This document shows positions 25,782 through 35,051 of a DNA stretch of 64,000 bases, one piece after another. Below the pieces are notes generated by a model. That model made no database searches and was not told the origin of the DNA. It saw nothing but the letters and a program-made list of their open reading frames with translations. Numbering within the stretch: the first letter of the stretch is position 1; each line of letters opens with the position of its first letter. Source of the stretch: Pseudomonas sp. Q2-TVG4-2 (GTDB lineage: Bacteria > Pseudomonadota > Gammaproteobacteria > Pseudomonadales > Pseudomonadaceae); NCBI RefSeq assembly GCF_013620795.1, contig NZ_LGLW01000004.1, forward strand, positions 577,779-641,778, read 5' to 3'. The position numbers and the translations under genes were made by a program.

Positions 25782-27713
25782 TCACAACTTGAAGCTGCCC
25801 ATCTGCCGGCTCAGGTCATCAGCCAGCCGGCTCAGCGCCAGACAGTCCTCACGGCAGCTTTGCACCTCGCTTGCCGTCGCCTGAGCGAGGTCGGCGATGC
25901 CCTGGACGTTGTGTGTGATCTCCTCGGTCACGCTGCTCTGCTCTTCGGTCGCGGTGGCAACCTGAGCATTCATATCGCTGATCTCTTCAACCCGTTGGGT
26001 GATGGCGGTGAGTGATTGGCCGGTACGCTGACTGGCTTGGACACCTGTGCCGGTCGCTGCCTGTCCTGCACGCATCGAGCTCACGGCGCTGTCCGCGCCG
26101 CTCTTGAGCCCTTGGATCATCTGCTGGATTTCGTCGGTTGATCCCTGGGTGCGGCTGGCGAGGGTTCGCACCTCATCAGCGACAACTGCGAAGCCCCGGC
26201 CCATTTCTCCGGCACGTGCCGCTTCGATAGCGGCGTTCAGAGCGAGCAAATTGGTTTGCTCGGAGATGCTGCGGATCACTGCTAGCACCTTGTCAATCGA
26301 CGCGACCTGCTGCGCGAGATCGGTAACAGACTCGGCAGCGTGGCCGATCTCACCGGACATTTTTTCGATGTGCGTGATGGAATCACCTACCACCTTGCTC
26401 GCCTGCACTGCCTCATCACGCGCGCCCTGAGAAGCCTGAGCGGCGCTACTGGCGTTACGGGCGATCTCCTGCACCGTTAGCCCCATTTCGTGAACCGCGG
26501 TGGCGACCATGTCCGTCATTTCATGTTGGCGCCCGGCACGGGTCGCCGTGTTATCAACCACTTCGGCCACCTGCCCTACTGCGGCGCGCAACTGCTGACT
26601 GGTATTCAGCACATCGCCAATGAGGCCCCGCAGGCTGCCAATAAAGCGGTTGAAACCACGCGCCAGATCGCCCAGCTCATCGGCACGGCTCTCGTCCAAA
26701 CGGCGGGTCAGGTCACCACCACCACCGCCAATCTCCACCAGCGCCGAAGTCACCTGGCGGATCGGCTTGACCAGCCCACGCGCCAGCAGCACTACCAGTC
26801 CCAGAAAGAAAAGGGCAATACAGGCTGCGATCAGGCTGATGGTCCATAGGGTGCTTCGTGCTTCAGCAAAAATCTCAGCTTCCGGAACCGTACTGACCAG
26901 TACCCAGTTCAGGCTGGCCAGCGGCTGCGCCAGCGCCAGAAAAGCCTCGCCATCGCGCTCGAACCTTACGGTCTTCTGCTCTCCCGCCAGCAGCCGTCTC
27001 GCGGCGTCTTCGCCAATTAGCGCGCTCAATTCGGTGCGATCGTTGTGCTCGGTACGCGGGTGGACCTTGATCCGGCCGCCAGCATCGATCAGATACACCT
27101 CGCCTCGTTCGCCAAAACGGAAGTTGCTGATCAGCTCGGACATGCTTTTCAGGCTGTAACCCAGTCCGGCAACGCCAAGGGTCTTGCCGCCCGCCGTGAT
27201 GCGCTGATTGATGAACAATGTCGGCAGCCGCGAAGACTTGTCGATGTCGATCTCGAAACGGCGATCGATACCGCTGTCGATCAAGCTGTAAAACCAGCTA
27301 TCACCCGGCGCACGGCGCTGCAGGGTGCGCGACAGGCCTTTCTCGGAGTAATAGTTGCCGCTATCGAGCACGGCAATGGAGGTGGTCAAGGCATTCTGCT
27401 GGGTCTTCACACCGTCAAGATAGCGCCCCATCGCCGCGCCCAGTTCCGGACTTTCGCCATTGATTAGCCAGTCTTGCACCAGTGCGTTTCCGGCGATGCC
27501 CGCCGTCGCGGTAATAGGCGCCGTCAGGGTGCGCTCGATGTCGTTACGAATAGCACTGATGTTGGCCGGCAGCGCCTCGCCTACAAGGTAGCGCTCCGCG
27601 AGCCGGTTGACCGCCGAGGAATACACAAGGATCACGATCAAGATGCTGGTTAGGAGAGCTGCTCCCATACTCACAATCAGTTGCCACTGAATACTACGCC
27701 GTAAGAAAGACAT
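25782..27713 (-). CDS. dCache methyl-accepting chemotaxis protein, candidate purine sensor
   Basis: Transmembrane chemoreceptor of 643 residues. A first helix (about 11-33) precedes a periplasmic double-Cache domain (about 35-285) with [12 protein letters not shown] at 140-142 and FINQR at 167-171. A second helix (about 288-311), HAMP domain (to about 365) and signalling domain follow, with the hairpin tip [33 protein letters not shown] broken into its conserved parts. No C-terminal CheR-binding pentapeptide is seen. P. putida McpH, a purine chemoreceptor, also has a dCache domain. Purine sensing here is inferred from the adjacent purine genes and operator half-sites. Confidence 0.93.
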   Translation of the reverse strand: MSFLRRSIQWQLIVSMGAALLTSILIVILVYSSAVNRLAERYLVGEALPANISAIRNDIERTLTAPITATAGIAGNALVQDWLINGESPELGAAMGRYLDGVKTQQNALTTSIAVLDSGNYYSEKGLSRTLQRRAPGDSWFYSLIDSGIDRRFEIDIDKSSRLPTLFINQRITAGGKTLGVAGLGYSLKSMSELISNFRFGERGEVYLIDAGGRIKVHPRTEHNDRTELSALIGEDAARRLLAGEQKTVRFERDGEAFLALAQPLASLNWVLVSTVPEAEIFAEARSTLWTISLIAACIALFFLGLVVLLARGLVKPIRQVTSALVEIGGGGGDLTRRLDESRADELGDLARGFNRFIGSLRGLIGDVLNTSQQLRAAVGQVAEVVDNTATRAGRQHEMTDMVATAVHEMGLTVQEIARNASSAAQASQGARDEAVQASKVVGDSITHIEKMSGEIGHAAESVTDLAQQVASIDKVLAVIRSISEQTNLLALNAAIEAARAGEMGRGFAVVADEVRTLASRTQGSTDEIQQMIQGLKSGADSAVSSMRAGQAATGTGVQASQRTGQSLTAITQRVEEISDMNAQVATATEEQSSVTEEITHNVQGIADLAQATASEVQSCREDCLALSRLADDLSRQMGSFKL

Positions 27714-27750
27714 GCTGCGATCCTTTTTGTATTAATCTTCGCATCACTAC

Positions 27751-27781
27751 CGTACACAATAATGATGGCATTGTGCATACA
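27751..27781. promoter_or_regulatory. Degenerate GntR-type sites between chemoreceptor and cyclase
   Basis: GTACACAAT (27752-27760) and ATTGTGCATACA (27770-27781) are half-sites or imperfect copies of ATTGT-N2-ACAAT, arranged as an inverted CACAAT/ATTGTG pair nine bases apart. They lie 38-68 bases upstream of the chemoreceptor start in the divergent gap with the diguanylate cyclase (27714-27935). They are less symmetrical than other sites, so confidence is limited. Confidence 0.4.
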
Positions 27782-27935
27782 TTTATGAAGCTACAGGTTT
27801 CATCAACGTAGCGGCCAAGCGCACTCAATCTTGAGCTACCGTCCGGCGGGTGGGCGATTGGCTAGTTAGGCCTTATGCTGGAGCGCGAGGGCAAACCGCC
27901 TGGTGTGAGCCACTTGACCCTGGCCGGAGTAACCG

Positions 27936-29414
27936 ATGCCTTTGCCGACTTTGAAGCTCCAGCAACCAACCCTGCTCGCGCTGCTGGGCCTGATCATCGG
28001 ACTGGGCTTTATCCTGACCACACTCGGCAGCTACTACGCCTCGCGCGAGACGATCCGCAACAGCATCATCAACACCGAGCTACCCCTGACCGCGGACGTC
28101 ATCTCCTCAGAAATCCAGAAAGATCTGGTACGCCTTGTCCAGGTTTCATCGGCTATGGCTGAAGACCCCTTCGTCCTCGATTGGGTCGAACAGGGCGAAC
28201 GCAATGAATCACTGATCACCCGCTATTTGCAGGCCATCAAGCAACGTTACAACGCGTCTACTGTGTTTTTCGTTTCCGATCGTTCGCAGATTTACTACGC
28301 CGACAATGAAACCCAGCGGATGCAGCCGGACGATCCTGCGCATGGCTGGTTCTACCGTTTCGAAGAAAGCGGCACGCAATGGGAGGTCGTGGTGGATGTC
28401 CGGCGGCTGACCATGTTCATCAATTATCGGATGACCACAGCCGATGGTCGCTTCCTCGGCGTGACCGGGGTGGGCCTGACTCTGACGCGGGTCCTCGAAC
28501 TGGTGGATAACTATCAGCGGCGTTACCAACGCAACATTTACTTTGTCGACGGTCAACGCCGCATAGTCGCAACGGGCAGTCAGGGCGGGCCAGCCGGCGC
28601 GGCTCGTGAAGCTCACCTGGACGACATCGCAGCGCTAGCTGACCTCAACGCGAAGCTGCCGGAGCTGCAACCCGGCGCGTTCCAGTATCAGAGCGAGGGC
28701 GAACAGCACTTCATCAATATTCGCTACCTCCCCGAGCTGAACTGGTACCTGATGGTCGACAAACAGGAAAGCGGCGTCATGGCCCCGGTGCGGCGCACGC
28801 TCTGGGTCAACTTGCTGATCTGCCTCAGCGTCACCGCGACGGTACTCGGTGTGGTGGGCCTGATCAGTCGGCGCTATCTGCAGCGCATCGAAGCCATGGC
28901 AACTCACGACGCCCTGACCGAACTGCTCAACCGTCGCGGCTTCGGTCTGGTTGCCGAACAGGCTCTGCTCGAAGCTCGTCGCCGGCACAGCAGCTTATGT
29001 GTGTTGATCCTCGATCTGGATCACTTCAAGACCTTCAACGACACCCACGGCCACCTAGGCGGTGATTTCCTGCTGCGCAGTTTCGCCGGGCTATTGGCTC
29101 GACAGGTTCGCCAGGCGGATGTCGTTTCGCGCTGGGGCGGCGAGGAATTCGTCGTTATGTTCAAGGAAACAGGCCTCGACGTCGCGCTGGCCTTGGCGGA
29201 AAAGATTCGCAACCACACCGAAGCCGAAGCCTTCGATTTCAACGGAACGGCACTAGGCGTCACGGTGAGTATCGGCGTCGCCCAGCTACAGCCACAGGGC
29301 AGCCTGGACAGCCTTCTGCACAATGCAGACCAGGCGCTGTATCGCGCCAAGAGCGGAGGGCGCAACCGCGTTTGCCTGGCCGCGGCGTCCGCTCCGCAGG
29401 ACGCGCCACACTAG
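27936..29414 (+). CDS. Diguanylate cyclase with dCache sensor
   Basis: Membrane GGDEF enzyme of 492 residues that makes cyclic di-GMP. A helix at about 11-31 and another at about 288-308 flank a periplasmic double-Cache domain. The GGDEF domain has an intact active site GGEEF (399-403) and an inhibitory-site RxxD (RQAD, 390-393). Its sensor resembles that of the divergent chemoreceptor: LDWVEQGE, WFY (138-140), FINYR (161-165), LGVTGVGLTL. This suggests the two detect the same class of ligand. Its last four bases overlap the end of the convergent solute-binding gene. Confidence 0.93.
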   Translation: MPLPTLKLQQPTLLALLGLIIGLGFILTTLGSYYASRETIRNSIINTELPLTADVISSEIQKDLVRLVQVSSAMAEDPFVLDWVEQGERNESLITRYLQAIKQRYNASTVFFVSDRSQIYYADNETQRMQPDDPAHGWFYRFEESGTQWEVVVDVRRLTMFINYRMTTADGRFLGVTGVGLTLTRVLELVDNYQRRYQRNIYFVDGQRRIVATGSQGGPAGAAREAHLDDIAALADLNAKLPELQPGAFQYQSEGEQHFINIRYLPELNWYLMVDKQESGVMAPVRRTLWVNLLICLSVTATVLGVVGLISRRYLQRIEAMATHDALTELLNRRGFGLVAEQALLEARRRHSSLCVLILDLDHFKTFNDTHGHLGGDFLLRSFAGLLARQVRQADVVSRWGGEEFVVMFKETGLDVALALAEKIRNHTEAEAFDFNGTALGVTVSIGVAQLQPQGSLDSLLHNADQALYRAKSGGRNRVCLAAASAPQDAPH

Positions 29415-30229
29415 CCCCCTGCAGCCTTCTTAGCCTTCTGCCGCTCGAGGAAGTCGATCTTCCATTGCTCCAGGCCGATGTACTCAGAGGACAGGTTTTC
29501 CTCCACTCGATACTTGGCCTTAAGGGCTGCGATATCCGTTTGACGTGCACTGAGAAACTGGTCAAAGCGTCGCATCAGCTCAGGATGTTTGATACTCGAA
29601 AGATTGTAGGTACTGCGTGTATGCGGAAGATCCGGATCGAATACCAGCGCTCCGGGCTTTGCGCGTACGTTGTCCAGATAATGCGTCGCCACCACGATGT
29701 TGTAGTAGGCACCGTCGGCATCTTTGAGCAGAGCCTGACGCATCATGTGTGGCAGATCATCGCTGCTTATCAACAGCATCTGGTTGGTCTTGATTCGCGC
29801 CTCGTAGCCCCAGGGCGTCCAGCCATCCACCACCGCCAGACGCCTGAGCTGCTCGAGCCCAAGCCCTACCCGTCGCGGCGCAACCATCACCCCGTCGACG
29901 ATATCGACTGCCGGCTGGCTGTAATGCAGCTGGTAGCCCGCCTTCGCAGGAGCAGCCCAGTTGGGATTATCGGGATATTTGAAGTCCACTTCGCCTTCGA
30001 GCAGCGCCGGCAACAAACGGTCTGCAGGCAGAGGTTTGTAGGCGAGCCGCACGCCGCTCTGCTCGGCGAACATATCGAGCAAGTCCCGCGCGAAACCCTT
30101 GTAGTTGCCCTCGGAATCCACGCTGTAATGGGGCATGAAGGAGGCCTCCTCGACGCCGACGACATAGGTCTGTTGGGCGAAGGCGTGGAATGGACACATG
30201 AACAATACGCTGGCGAGAACTCGTTTCAT
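29411..30229 (-). CDS. Periplasmic solute-binding protein family 3, orphan
   Basis: Secreted solute-binding protein of 272 residues with a signal peptide (MKRVLASVLFMCPFHAFA, before QQTYVVG). The family-3 fold is suggested by YKGFARDLLDMFAEQSGVRLAYKPLPADRLLPALLEGEVDFKYP read in pieces. No permease or ATPase gene is adjacent, so it may serve a remote transporter or act as a ligand sensor. It is divergent from the RutR-like regulator, with a GntR-type palindrome between them. Ligand unknown. Confidence 0.85.
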   Translation of the reverse strand: MKRVLASVLFMCPFHAFAQQTYVVGVEEASFMPHYSVDSEGNYKGFARDLLDMFAEQSGVRLAYKPLPADRLLPALLEGEVDFKYPDNPNWAAPAKAGYQLHYSQPAVDIVDGVMVAPRRVGLGLEQLRRLAVVDGWTPWGYEARIKTNQMLLISSDDLPHMMRQALLKDADGAYYNIVVATHYLDNVRAKPGALVFDPDLPHTRSTYNLSSIKHPELMRRFDQFLSARQTDIAALKAKYRVEENLSSEYIGLEQWKIDFLERQKAKKAAGG

Positions 30230-30370
30230 GGGAACTCCTTGTAGTTTTTATTGGTTGCCGCCACGCACGCGCTGCTGTGCCAATGAGATGCTTCAGCAAT
30301 CCGACCCTGCATCTTCGGGCAACGAAGCAACTGCGGCAGTTTAAAAAACAGTATCAGAATGCCTTTATTT

Positions 30371-30380
30371 TTGTATACAA
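30371..30380. promoter_or_regulatory. GntR-type palindrome between solute-binding and tetR genes
   Basis: TTGTATACAA is identical to the sites at 11774 and 14986. It lies 66 bases upstream of the preferred start of the RutR-like regulator and 141 bases upstream of the solute-binding protein gene, so it could control either. Confidence 0.55.
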
Positions 30381-30436
30381 CATATGAGGAACCTCGATAC
30401 ACGCTGCGCATACCGCGACGCCTTGAGAGAGACGAG

Positions 30437-31123
30437 ATGCCAGTGCTAGCATGCCGCGGCAGGCCACCAGGCTGGGTGGTCGTGAATCGAACAGGCCCTA
30501 TGTCCAGTATCCGCGAGCGCAACAAAGAACTGATCCTGCGCGCTGCCAGCGAAGAGTTCGCCGAGAAGGGCTTCGCCGCCAGCAAGACCAGCGATATCGC
30601 CAACCGCGCCGGGCTGCCAAAGCCCAACGTCTACTACTATTTCAAAAGCAAGGAAAACCTCTACCGTGAGGTGCTCGACAGCATCGTCGAGCCGTTGCTT
30701 CAGGCGTCCGCGCCCTTTAATCAGCCTGGCGAACCGGCCGATGTGCTGCGCGCCTACATCCGTACCAAGATCCGCATTTCACGTGAGCACGCCTGTGCCT
30801 CCAAAGTATTCGCAAGCGAGATCATGCATGGCGCGCCACATTTACCAGCCGAGCGGGCCGCGCAGCTGAACGCGCAGGCCAGCCACAATGTCGCCTGCAT
30901 CCAGCACTGGATCGATAAGGGGTTAATGGCGAAGGTCGACCCCCATCATCTGATGTTCAGCATTTGGGCTGCGACCCAGACCTATGCCGATTTCGACTGG
31001 CAGATTTCCACCGTAACGGGCAAGGCCGCACTCGATGATGCCGATTACGAAGCGGCCGCTGAAACGATCATTCGTATGGTCATCAAGGGTTGTGAGGTCA
31101 AGGAAGAACCGACGATCACCTGA
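30437..31123 (+). CDS. TetR-family regulator, RutR-like
   Basis: DNA-binding repressor. The N-terminal helix-turn-helix contains KTSDIANRAGLPKPNVYYYFKSKENLYREVL. The C-terminal domain matches E. coli RutR in arrangement: YIRTKIRISREHACASKVFASEIMHGAPHL (RutR has YIRLKLEVSRDYPQASRLFCMEMLAGAPLL) and DPHHLMFSIWAATQTYADFDWQ; both are broken here to key parts. RutR responds to uracil and controls pyrimidine and purine breakdown. Start is uncertain: ATG 30437 has AGAGAGAC upstream (228 residues), ATG 30500 gives 207 residues. RutR-box-like sites occur at four places in this window. Confidence 0.85.
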   Translation: MPVLACRGRPPGWVVVNRTGPMSSIRERNKELILRAASEEFAEKGFAASKTSDIANRAGLPKPNVYYYFKSKENLYREVLDSIVEPLLQASAPFNQPGEPADVLRAYIRTKIRISREHACASKVFASEIMHGAPHLPAERAAQLNAQASHNVACIQHWIDKGLMAKVDPHHLMFSIWAATQTYADFDWQISTVTGKAALDDADYEAAAETIIRMVIKGCEVKEEPTIT

Positions 31124-31332
31124 GCCAACATGGACCAGCCGATATGGCTTCAGCCTGTCTAGCATCGTACTTTGGGGCATACTGTGCACGGCAAGAACGG
31201 TCGACGGAAGGTGCTCCATGCGAGCCATCGTTCTGATAACGTTTTGCCTTATAAGCGGCATCGCGCCTTTGACGCCTGATCTATGACGACTACTACTTGC
31301 GCTGGGCATCCGCTCGGAAAAAGGAAATTCTT

Positions 31333-33393
31333 TTGACCGCATTGCGCAACAGCCTGTCACGAAAGCTGCTCCGCATCGTTTTGCTGTCAGCGCTTGCCGT
31401 TGGATTGGTATTAAGCTGTGCGCAGATCGTTTTCGATGCTTACAAGACTCGCCAGCTGATTAATACCGAGGCGCAGCGAATTCTGCGTATGACCCGCGAT
31501 CCCTCTACTCAGGCGATCTACAGCCTGGACCGGGAAATGGGCGCCCAAGTCATGGAAGGGCTGTTTCAGCACGAGTCGATTCGCAAGGCGTCGATAGGCC
31601 ATGCAGGGGACGAGGCGCTTGCTCACAAGTCGCGCCCACTTATGTCCCTGCCGTCACGCTGGCTGACCGACCCGATACTCGGCCGGGATCAGGAATTCTC
31701 GATCCCGCTGATCGGTCGCCCGCCCTACAACGAGTATTACGGTGATCTTCGCATCACACTCGATACCGCGCCGTACGGACAGGAATTCATAAGCGATTCG
31801 GTGGTGATCTTCGTCGTTGGCATTCTCCGCGCCCTGGTGCTGGGCCTGTTGCTCTACCTTATTTACGAGTGGCTGCTGACGCGGCCGCTGACCAAGCTGA
31901 TCGACCATCTTTCGCGTATTAATCCTGGCCGCCCCGGCGAGCATTCATTGCCGATGCCAAGGGGGCACGAGCGAAATGAGCTGGGGCTCTGGGTCCAAAC
32001 CGCCAATCGCCTGCTCGCCTCCATCGAACACAATATGCAGTTGCGCCATGCAGCGGAAAGCAACCTGCAGCGCATGACCCAGTACGATTCGCTCACGGGC
32101 TTGCCCAACCGTCTACAACTCCAACAGCAGCTCGATAATATTCTCAGCGAGGCTGCCCGACTGCAGCGCCGTGTGGCCGTGCTCTGTCTCGGGCTGGATG
32201 ATTTCAAGGGCGTGAACGAGCAGTTCAGCTACCAGAACGGCGACCGCTTGCTAGTCGCGCTGGCCGATCGCCTACGCAGCTTGAGCGGTCGTGTCGGAGC
32301 GCTTGCCCGTCTGGGTGGGGACCAGTTCGTGCTGGTACTGTTCGGCTTCGAACAACCCTACGAGGCGGCCGAGCTGGCGCAAAAAGTACTCGACGATCTG
32401 GAGCGGCCCGTGCCCCTCGATCAGCAGAACATACGCTTGCGTGCCACCATCGGCATCACGTTGTATCCGGAAGATGGCGGCAACACGGAGAAGCTGTTGC
32501 AGAAAGCCGAACAGACCATGACCCTGGCAAAGAACCGCTCGCGTAACCGTTACCAATTTTACGTAGCAAGTATCGACAGCGAGATGCGAACGCGCCGGGA
32601 ATTGCAGAACGACCTGGCTGAAGCGATCAAACGGAACGAGTTCCACTTGGTCTACCAGCCGCAAATCGATTATCGGTTGAAACGCATCACCGGCGTCGAG
32701 GCGCTGTTGCGCTGGTCCCACCCAAGCGGAAAGATGGTTCCGCCAGACATTTTCATCCCGCTGGCCGAACAGAACGGCAGCATCATCGCCATCGGCGAGT
32801 GGGTCTTGGACCAGGCGTGCCGGCAGCTGCGCGAATGGCATCAGCAAGGATTCAGCGACCTGCGCATGGCCGTCAACCTGTCCACGGTGCAACTGCATCA
32901 CGCCGAACTGCCACTGATGATCAGCACCCTGCTCAGCACTCATCGCCTGCCGCCAGAAACGCTGGAACTCGAAGTGACCGAAACAGGGTTGATGGAAGAC
33001 ATCGGAGCCGCCACGCATAACCTCCACAGCCTGCGCCGCTCCGGAGCGCTCATCGCGATCGACGATTTCGGCACAGGCTATTCCTCGCTCAGCTATCTGA
33101 AAAGTTTGCCGCTGGACAAGATCAAGATCGACAAGAGCTTCGTCCGCGACATGTCAGCGGATGAAGGCGATACAACCATCGTCAGAGCCATCATCCAGCT
33201 AGGCAGAAGCCTCGGCATGTTGGTGATCGCCGAGGGCGTTGAAACGGCCGAGCAGGAACGCTATCTCATCGAAGAAGGCTGCAATGAAGGCCAGGGTTAC
33301 TACTACAGCAAGCCCTTGCCGGCGGCTGAACTGACCGTCCTGCTGCAGCAATCGCTACGTTTCGAGCACAGACTCAATTCGGAACCGCTATAA
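31333..33393 (+). CDS. GGDEF-EAL membrane protein, probable c-di-GMP phosphodiesterase
   Basis: Two-domain cyclic di-GMP enzyme of about 686 residues. Membrane helices near 10-32 and 155-180 flank a periplasmic region of about 120 residues, followed by a HAMP-like linker. The GGDEF domain has the altered signature GGDQF (about 328-332), so cyclase activity is doubtful. The EAL domain keeps EALLRW, VNLS, DDFGTGYSSLSYL, KIDKSFV and EGVE, which fits active phosphodiesterase. TTG at 31333 was chosen because AAGGAA is six bases upstream; a TTG at 31297 is possible. No operator is seen in the 209-base upstream gap. Confidence 0.92.
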   Translation: MTALRNSLSRKLLRIVLLSALAVGLVLSCAQIVFDAYKTRQLINTEAQRILRMTRDPSTQAIYSLDREMGAQVMEGLFQHESIRKASIGHAGDEALAHKSRPLMSLPSRWLTDPILGRDQEFSIPLIGRPPYNEYYGDLRITLDTAPYGQEFISDSVVIFVVGILRALVLGLLLYLIYEWLLTRPLTKLIDHLSRINPGRPGEHSLPMPRGHERNELGLWVQTANRLLASIEHNMQLRHAAESNLQRMTQYDSLTGLPNRLQLQQQLDNILSEAARLQRRVAVLCLGLDDFKGVNEQFSYQNGDRLLVALADRLRSLSGRVGALARLGGDQFVLVLFGFEQPYEAAELAQKVLDDLERPVPLDQQNIRLRATIGITLYPEDGGNTEKLLQKAEQTMTLAKNRSRNRYQFYVASIDSEMRTRRELQNDLAEAIKRNEFHLVYQPQIDYRLKRITGVEALLRWSHPSGKMVPPDIFIPLAEQNGSIIAIGEWVLDQACRQLREWHQQGFSDLRMAVNLSTVQLHHAELPLMISTLLSTHRLPPETLELEVTETGLMEDIGAATHNLHSLRRSGALIAIDDFGTGYSSLSYLKSLPLDKIKIDKSFVRDMSADEGDTTIVRAIIQLGRSLGMLVIAEGVETAEQERYLIEEGCNEGQGYYYSKPLPAAELTVLLQQSLRFEHRLNSEPL

Positions 33394-33444
33394 CGCGGTA
33401 GCCATCGCGCCGCCCTCCCCTACTGCCAGCCACGAGCGATACGC

Positions 33445-34128
33445 ATGAAGCGTTTTGTATTGACCGACACCGCCGAAATCCCAGACGACGGCGGCGCCCT
33501 CTGCCTGTTTACCTATGGTGACGACTTTGTCATCAAGATTCAGGGAGGCAATGGCAATCAGCTCATGAACACCCGCACCCACGGTTCGGAGGATGCGTTG
33601 GCAGAAATCCCCTGCAAAAGGATCGCTCATCGTCCAGGGGTACGCGTGCTGATCGGTGGACTGGGCATGGGGTTTACCCTCGCATCAGCACTCAAGCATC
33701 TAGGCGATGACGCCGAAGTTCAGGTCGCTGAGTTGGTACCAGGCGTAATCGACTGGAACCGCGGCCCACTGGGCGAGAAGGTCGGCATGCCGATTGCCGA
33801 TCCACGGGCACGGGTGCTACTCAGCGATGTTGCCGAGGTACTGAAGAGCGAGCCGCACGGCTTCGATGCCATCATGCTTGATGTCGACAACGGCCCTGAA
33901 GGGCTGACCCGCAAGAGCAACAGCTGGCTGTATTCATCAACAGGCCTCGACGCCTGCGCCCAGGCCCTGCGTCCCAACGGCCTGCTTGCGGTGTGGTCGG
34001 CCAGCGCCGACCGCGCATTCTCCCAGCGGCTGAACAAGTCGGGCTTCAAGGCCGAGGAGGTTCAGGTGTTCGCTCATGGTAACCGGGGGACACGCCATAC
34101 CATCTGGATTGCCGAAAAGCGGTCCTGA
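33445..34128 (+). CDS. Spermidine-synthase-fold SAM-dependent protein
   Basis: Soluble protein of 227 residues with a Rossmann methyltransferase-like core. The nucleotide loop is VLIGGLGMGFTLASAL, the acidic strand end is VAELVPGVIDWNR, and the downstream motif is DAIMLDVDNGPEGL. These resemble spermidine synthase relatives, but no polyamine genes are nearby and the N-terminal beta domain is short. It could be an aminopropyltransferase-like or methyltransferase protein. Function is unassigned. Confidence 0.75.
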   Translation: MKRFVLTDTAEIPDDGGALCLFTYGDDFVIKIQGGNGNQLMNTRTHGSEDALAEIPCKRIAHRPGVRVLIGGLGMGFTLASALKHLGDDAEVQVAELVPGVIDWNRGPLGEKVGMPIADPRARVLLSDVAEVLKSEPHGFDAIMLDVDNGPEGLTRKSNSWLYSSTGLDACAQALRPNGLLAVWSASADRAFSQRLNKSGFKAEEVQVFAHGNRGTRHTIWIAEKRS

Positions 34129-34243
34129 TCACGCCTCAGCAAGCAGATGCCATAACGCCACTGTTCCTGAGCGGCGTTGGTTTGGCTCCGCTACACACGA
34201 ATCAGCGTCCGCTCCGATTGTTGTCCGTGCAGCTCTCACTGGT

Positions 34244-34848
34244 ACGCACGATGAAGACACGGTCATAAAACGTAAGCAGCTGCAGGCACGTATCGAACGG
34301 ATGGCACAGTACGACGAGCTTACTGGCCTGCCCAATCGCGCTTTCCTCTTTGCCCGGCTGAAAACCGCATTGGCGCGTGCGCGTCGCAACGGCGAGCGTT
34401 TGTCGCTGCTTTACCTGGACCTGAACAAATTCAAACAGGTAAATGACTGCCATGGTCACTGCGTCGGCGATCTGCTGCTGCAAATCTTCGCGGGGAGGCT
34501 CACACAAAACACCCGGGAGGCTGATACGGTTGCACGGATGGGCGGCGATGAATTCGTCGTGCTGCTGGAAAGCCAGCCCATCAGAAGCCGATACGGCGGT
34601 CGTGGTAGCACATTCGCGCCGCCATGCAGGCTCCGATCGAGTTGGCGGGGCTGAGCTTGGTGATTCAGCCGAGCATCGGAGTCGCGTATTTTCGTGAAAA
34701 CGGCACTGACGAAACGTCGTTACTCAAGCATGCCGATGAGGCGATGTACCAGGCGAAGCCAGGTCAAGCAACCACCGGGCAGGCACCGCGGTCAGCGAAG
34801 CATAACGATGCATCAATCGACCCAGCCATTAGCGGAAAAGGTGTTTGA
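34244..34848 (+). pseudogene. Decayed GGDEF-domain gene with two frameshifts
   Basis: A GGDEF domain is readable from RKQLQARIERMAQYDELTGLPNR through an intact GGDEF motif (34541-34555) to LLESQP. The conserved continuation SEADTAVVVA is in a second frame from about 34578. The next part, HIRAAMQAPIELAGLSLVIQPSIGVAYF through KHADEAMYQAK, is in a third frame from about 34609. At least two indels are therefore needed to restore one domain. The N-terminal sensor region is missing: upstream codons to 34076 look unconserved and overlap the preceding gene. A translated fragment is possible, but not a normal cyclase. Confidence 0.8.
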
Positions 34849-34960
34849 AAGCGGCAACTATCGCCGAGGGCATCCTGGCTTTATCCCACCAACAGGGACG
34901 TTAACAAGGTCACGCCGAGAACGGGATACGGGATCTGCTCCACCCGATTTCTTTGCACAA

Positions 34961-34979
34961 AATGCAAATCTTTCGCATT
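34961..34979. promoter_or_regulatory. Fur-box-like site upstream of imelysin gene
   Basis: AATGCAAATCTTTCGCATT matches about 15 of 19 positions of a common Fur-box form (AATGATAATCATTCTCATT) and has AATGC/GCATT arms. It lies 73 bases upstream of the imelysin lipoprotein start. Iron repression is expected if it is real. Confidence 0.6.
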
Positions 34980-35051
34980 ATGGTCTGCAACCGTTTATCG
35001 CAGCCACGCTGCTGAACACCTCATACCACCCTGTAAGCAAAGGAACCCGCC

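Noticed and set aside
30359..30436. Longer start for the RutR-like gene
   Set aside because: It lacks a ribosome-binding site and would place the TTGTATACAA operator inside the coding region.
34076..34654. A functional diguanylate cyclase gene
   Set aside because: The frame loses the conserved C-terminal part and its N-terminal 56 codons overlap the previous gene without conservation.
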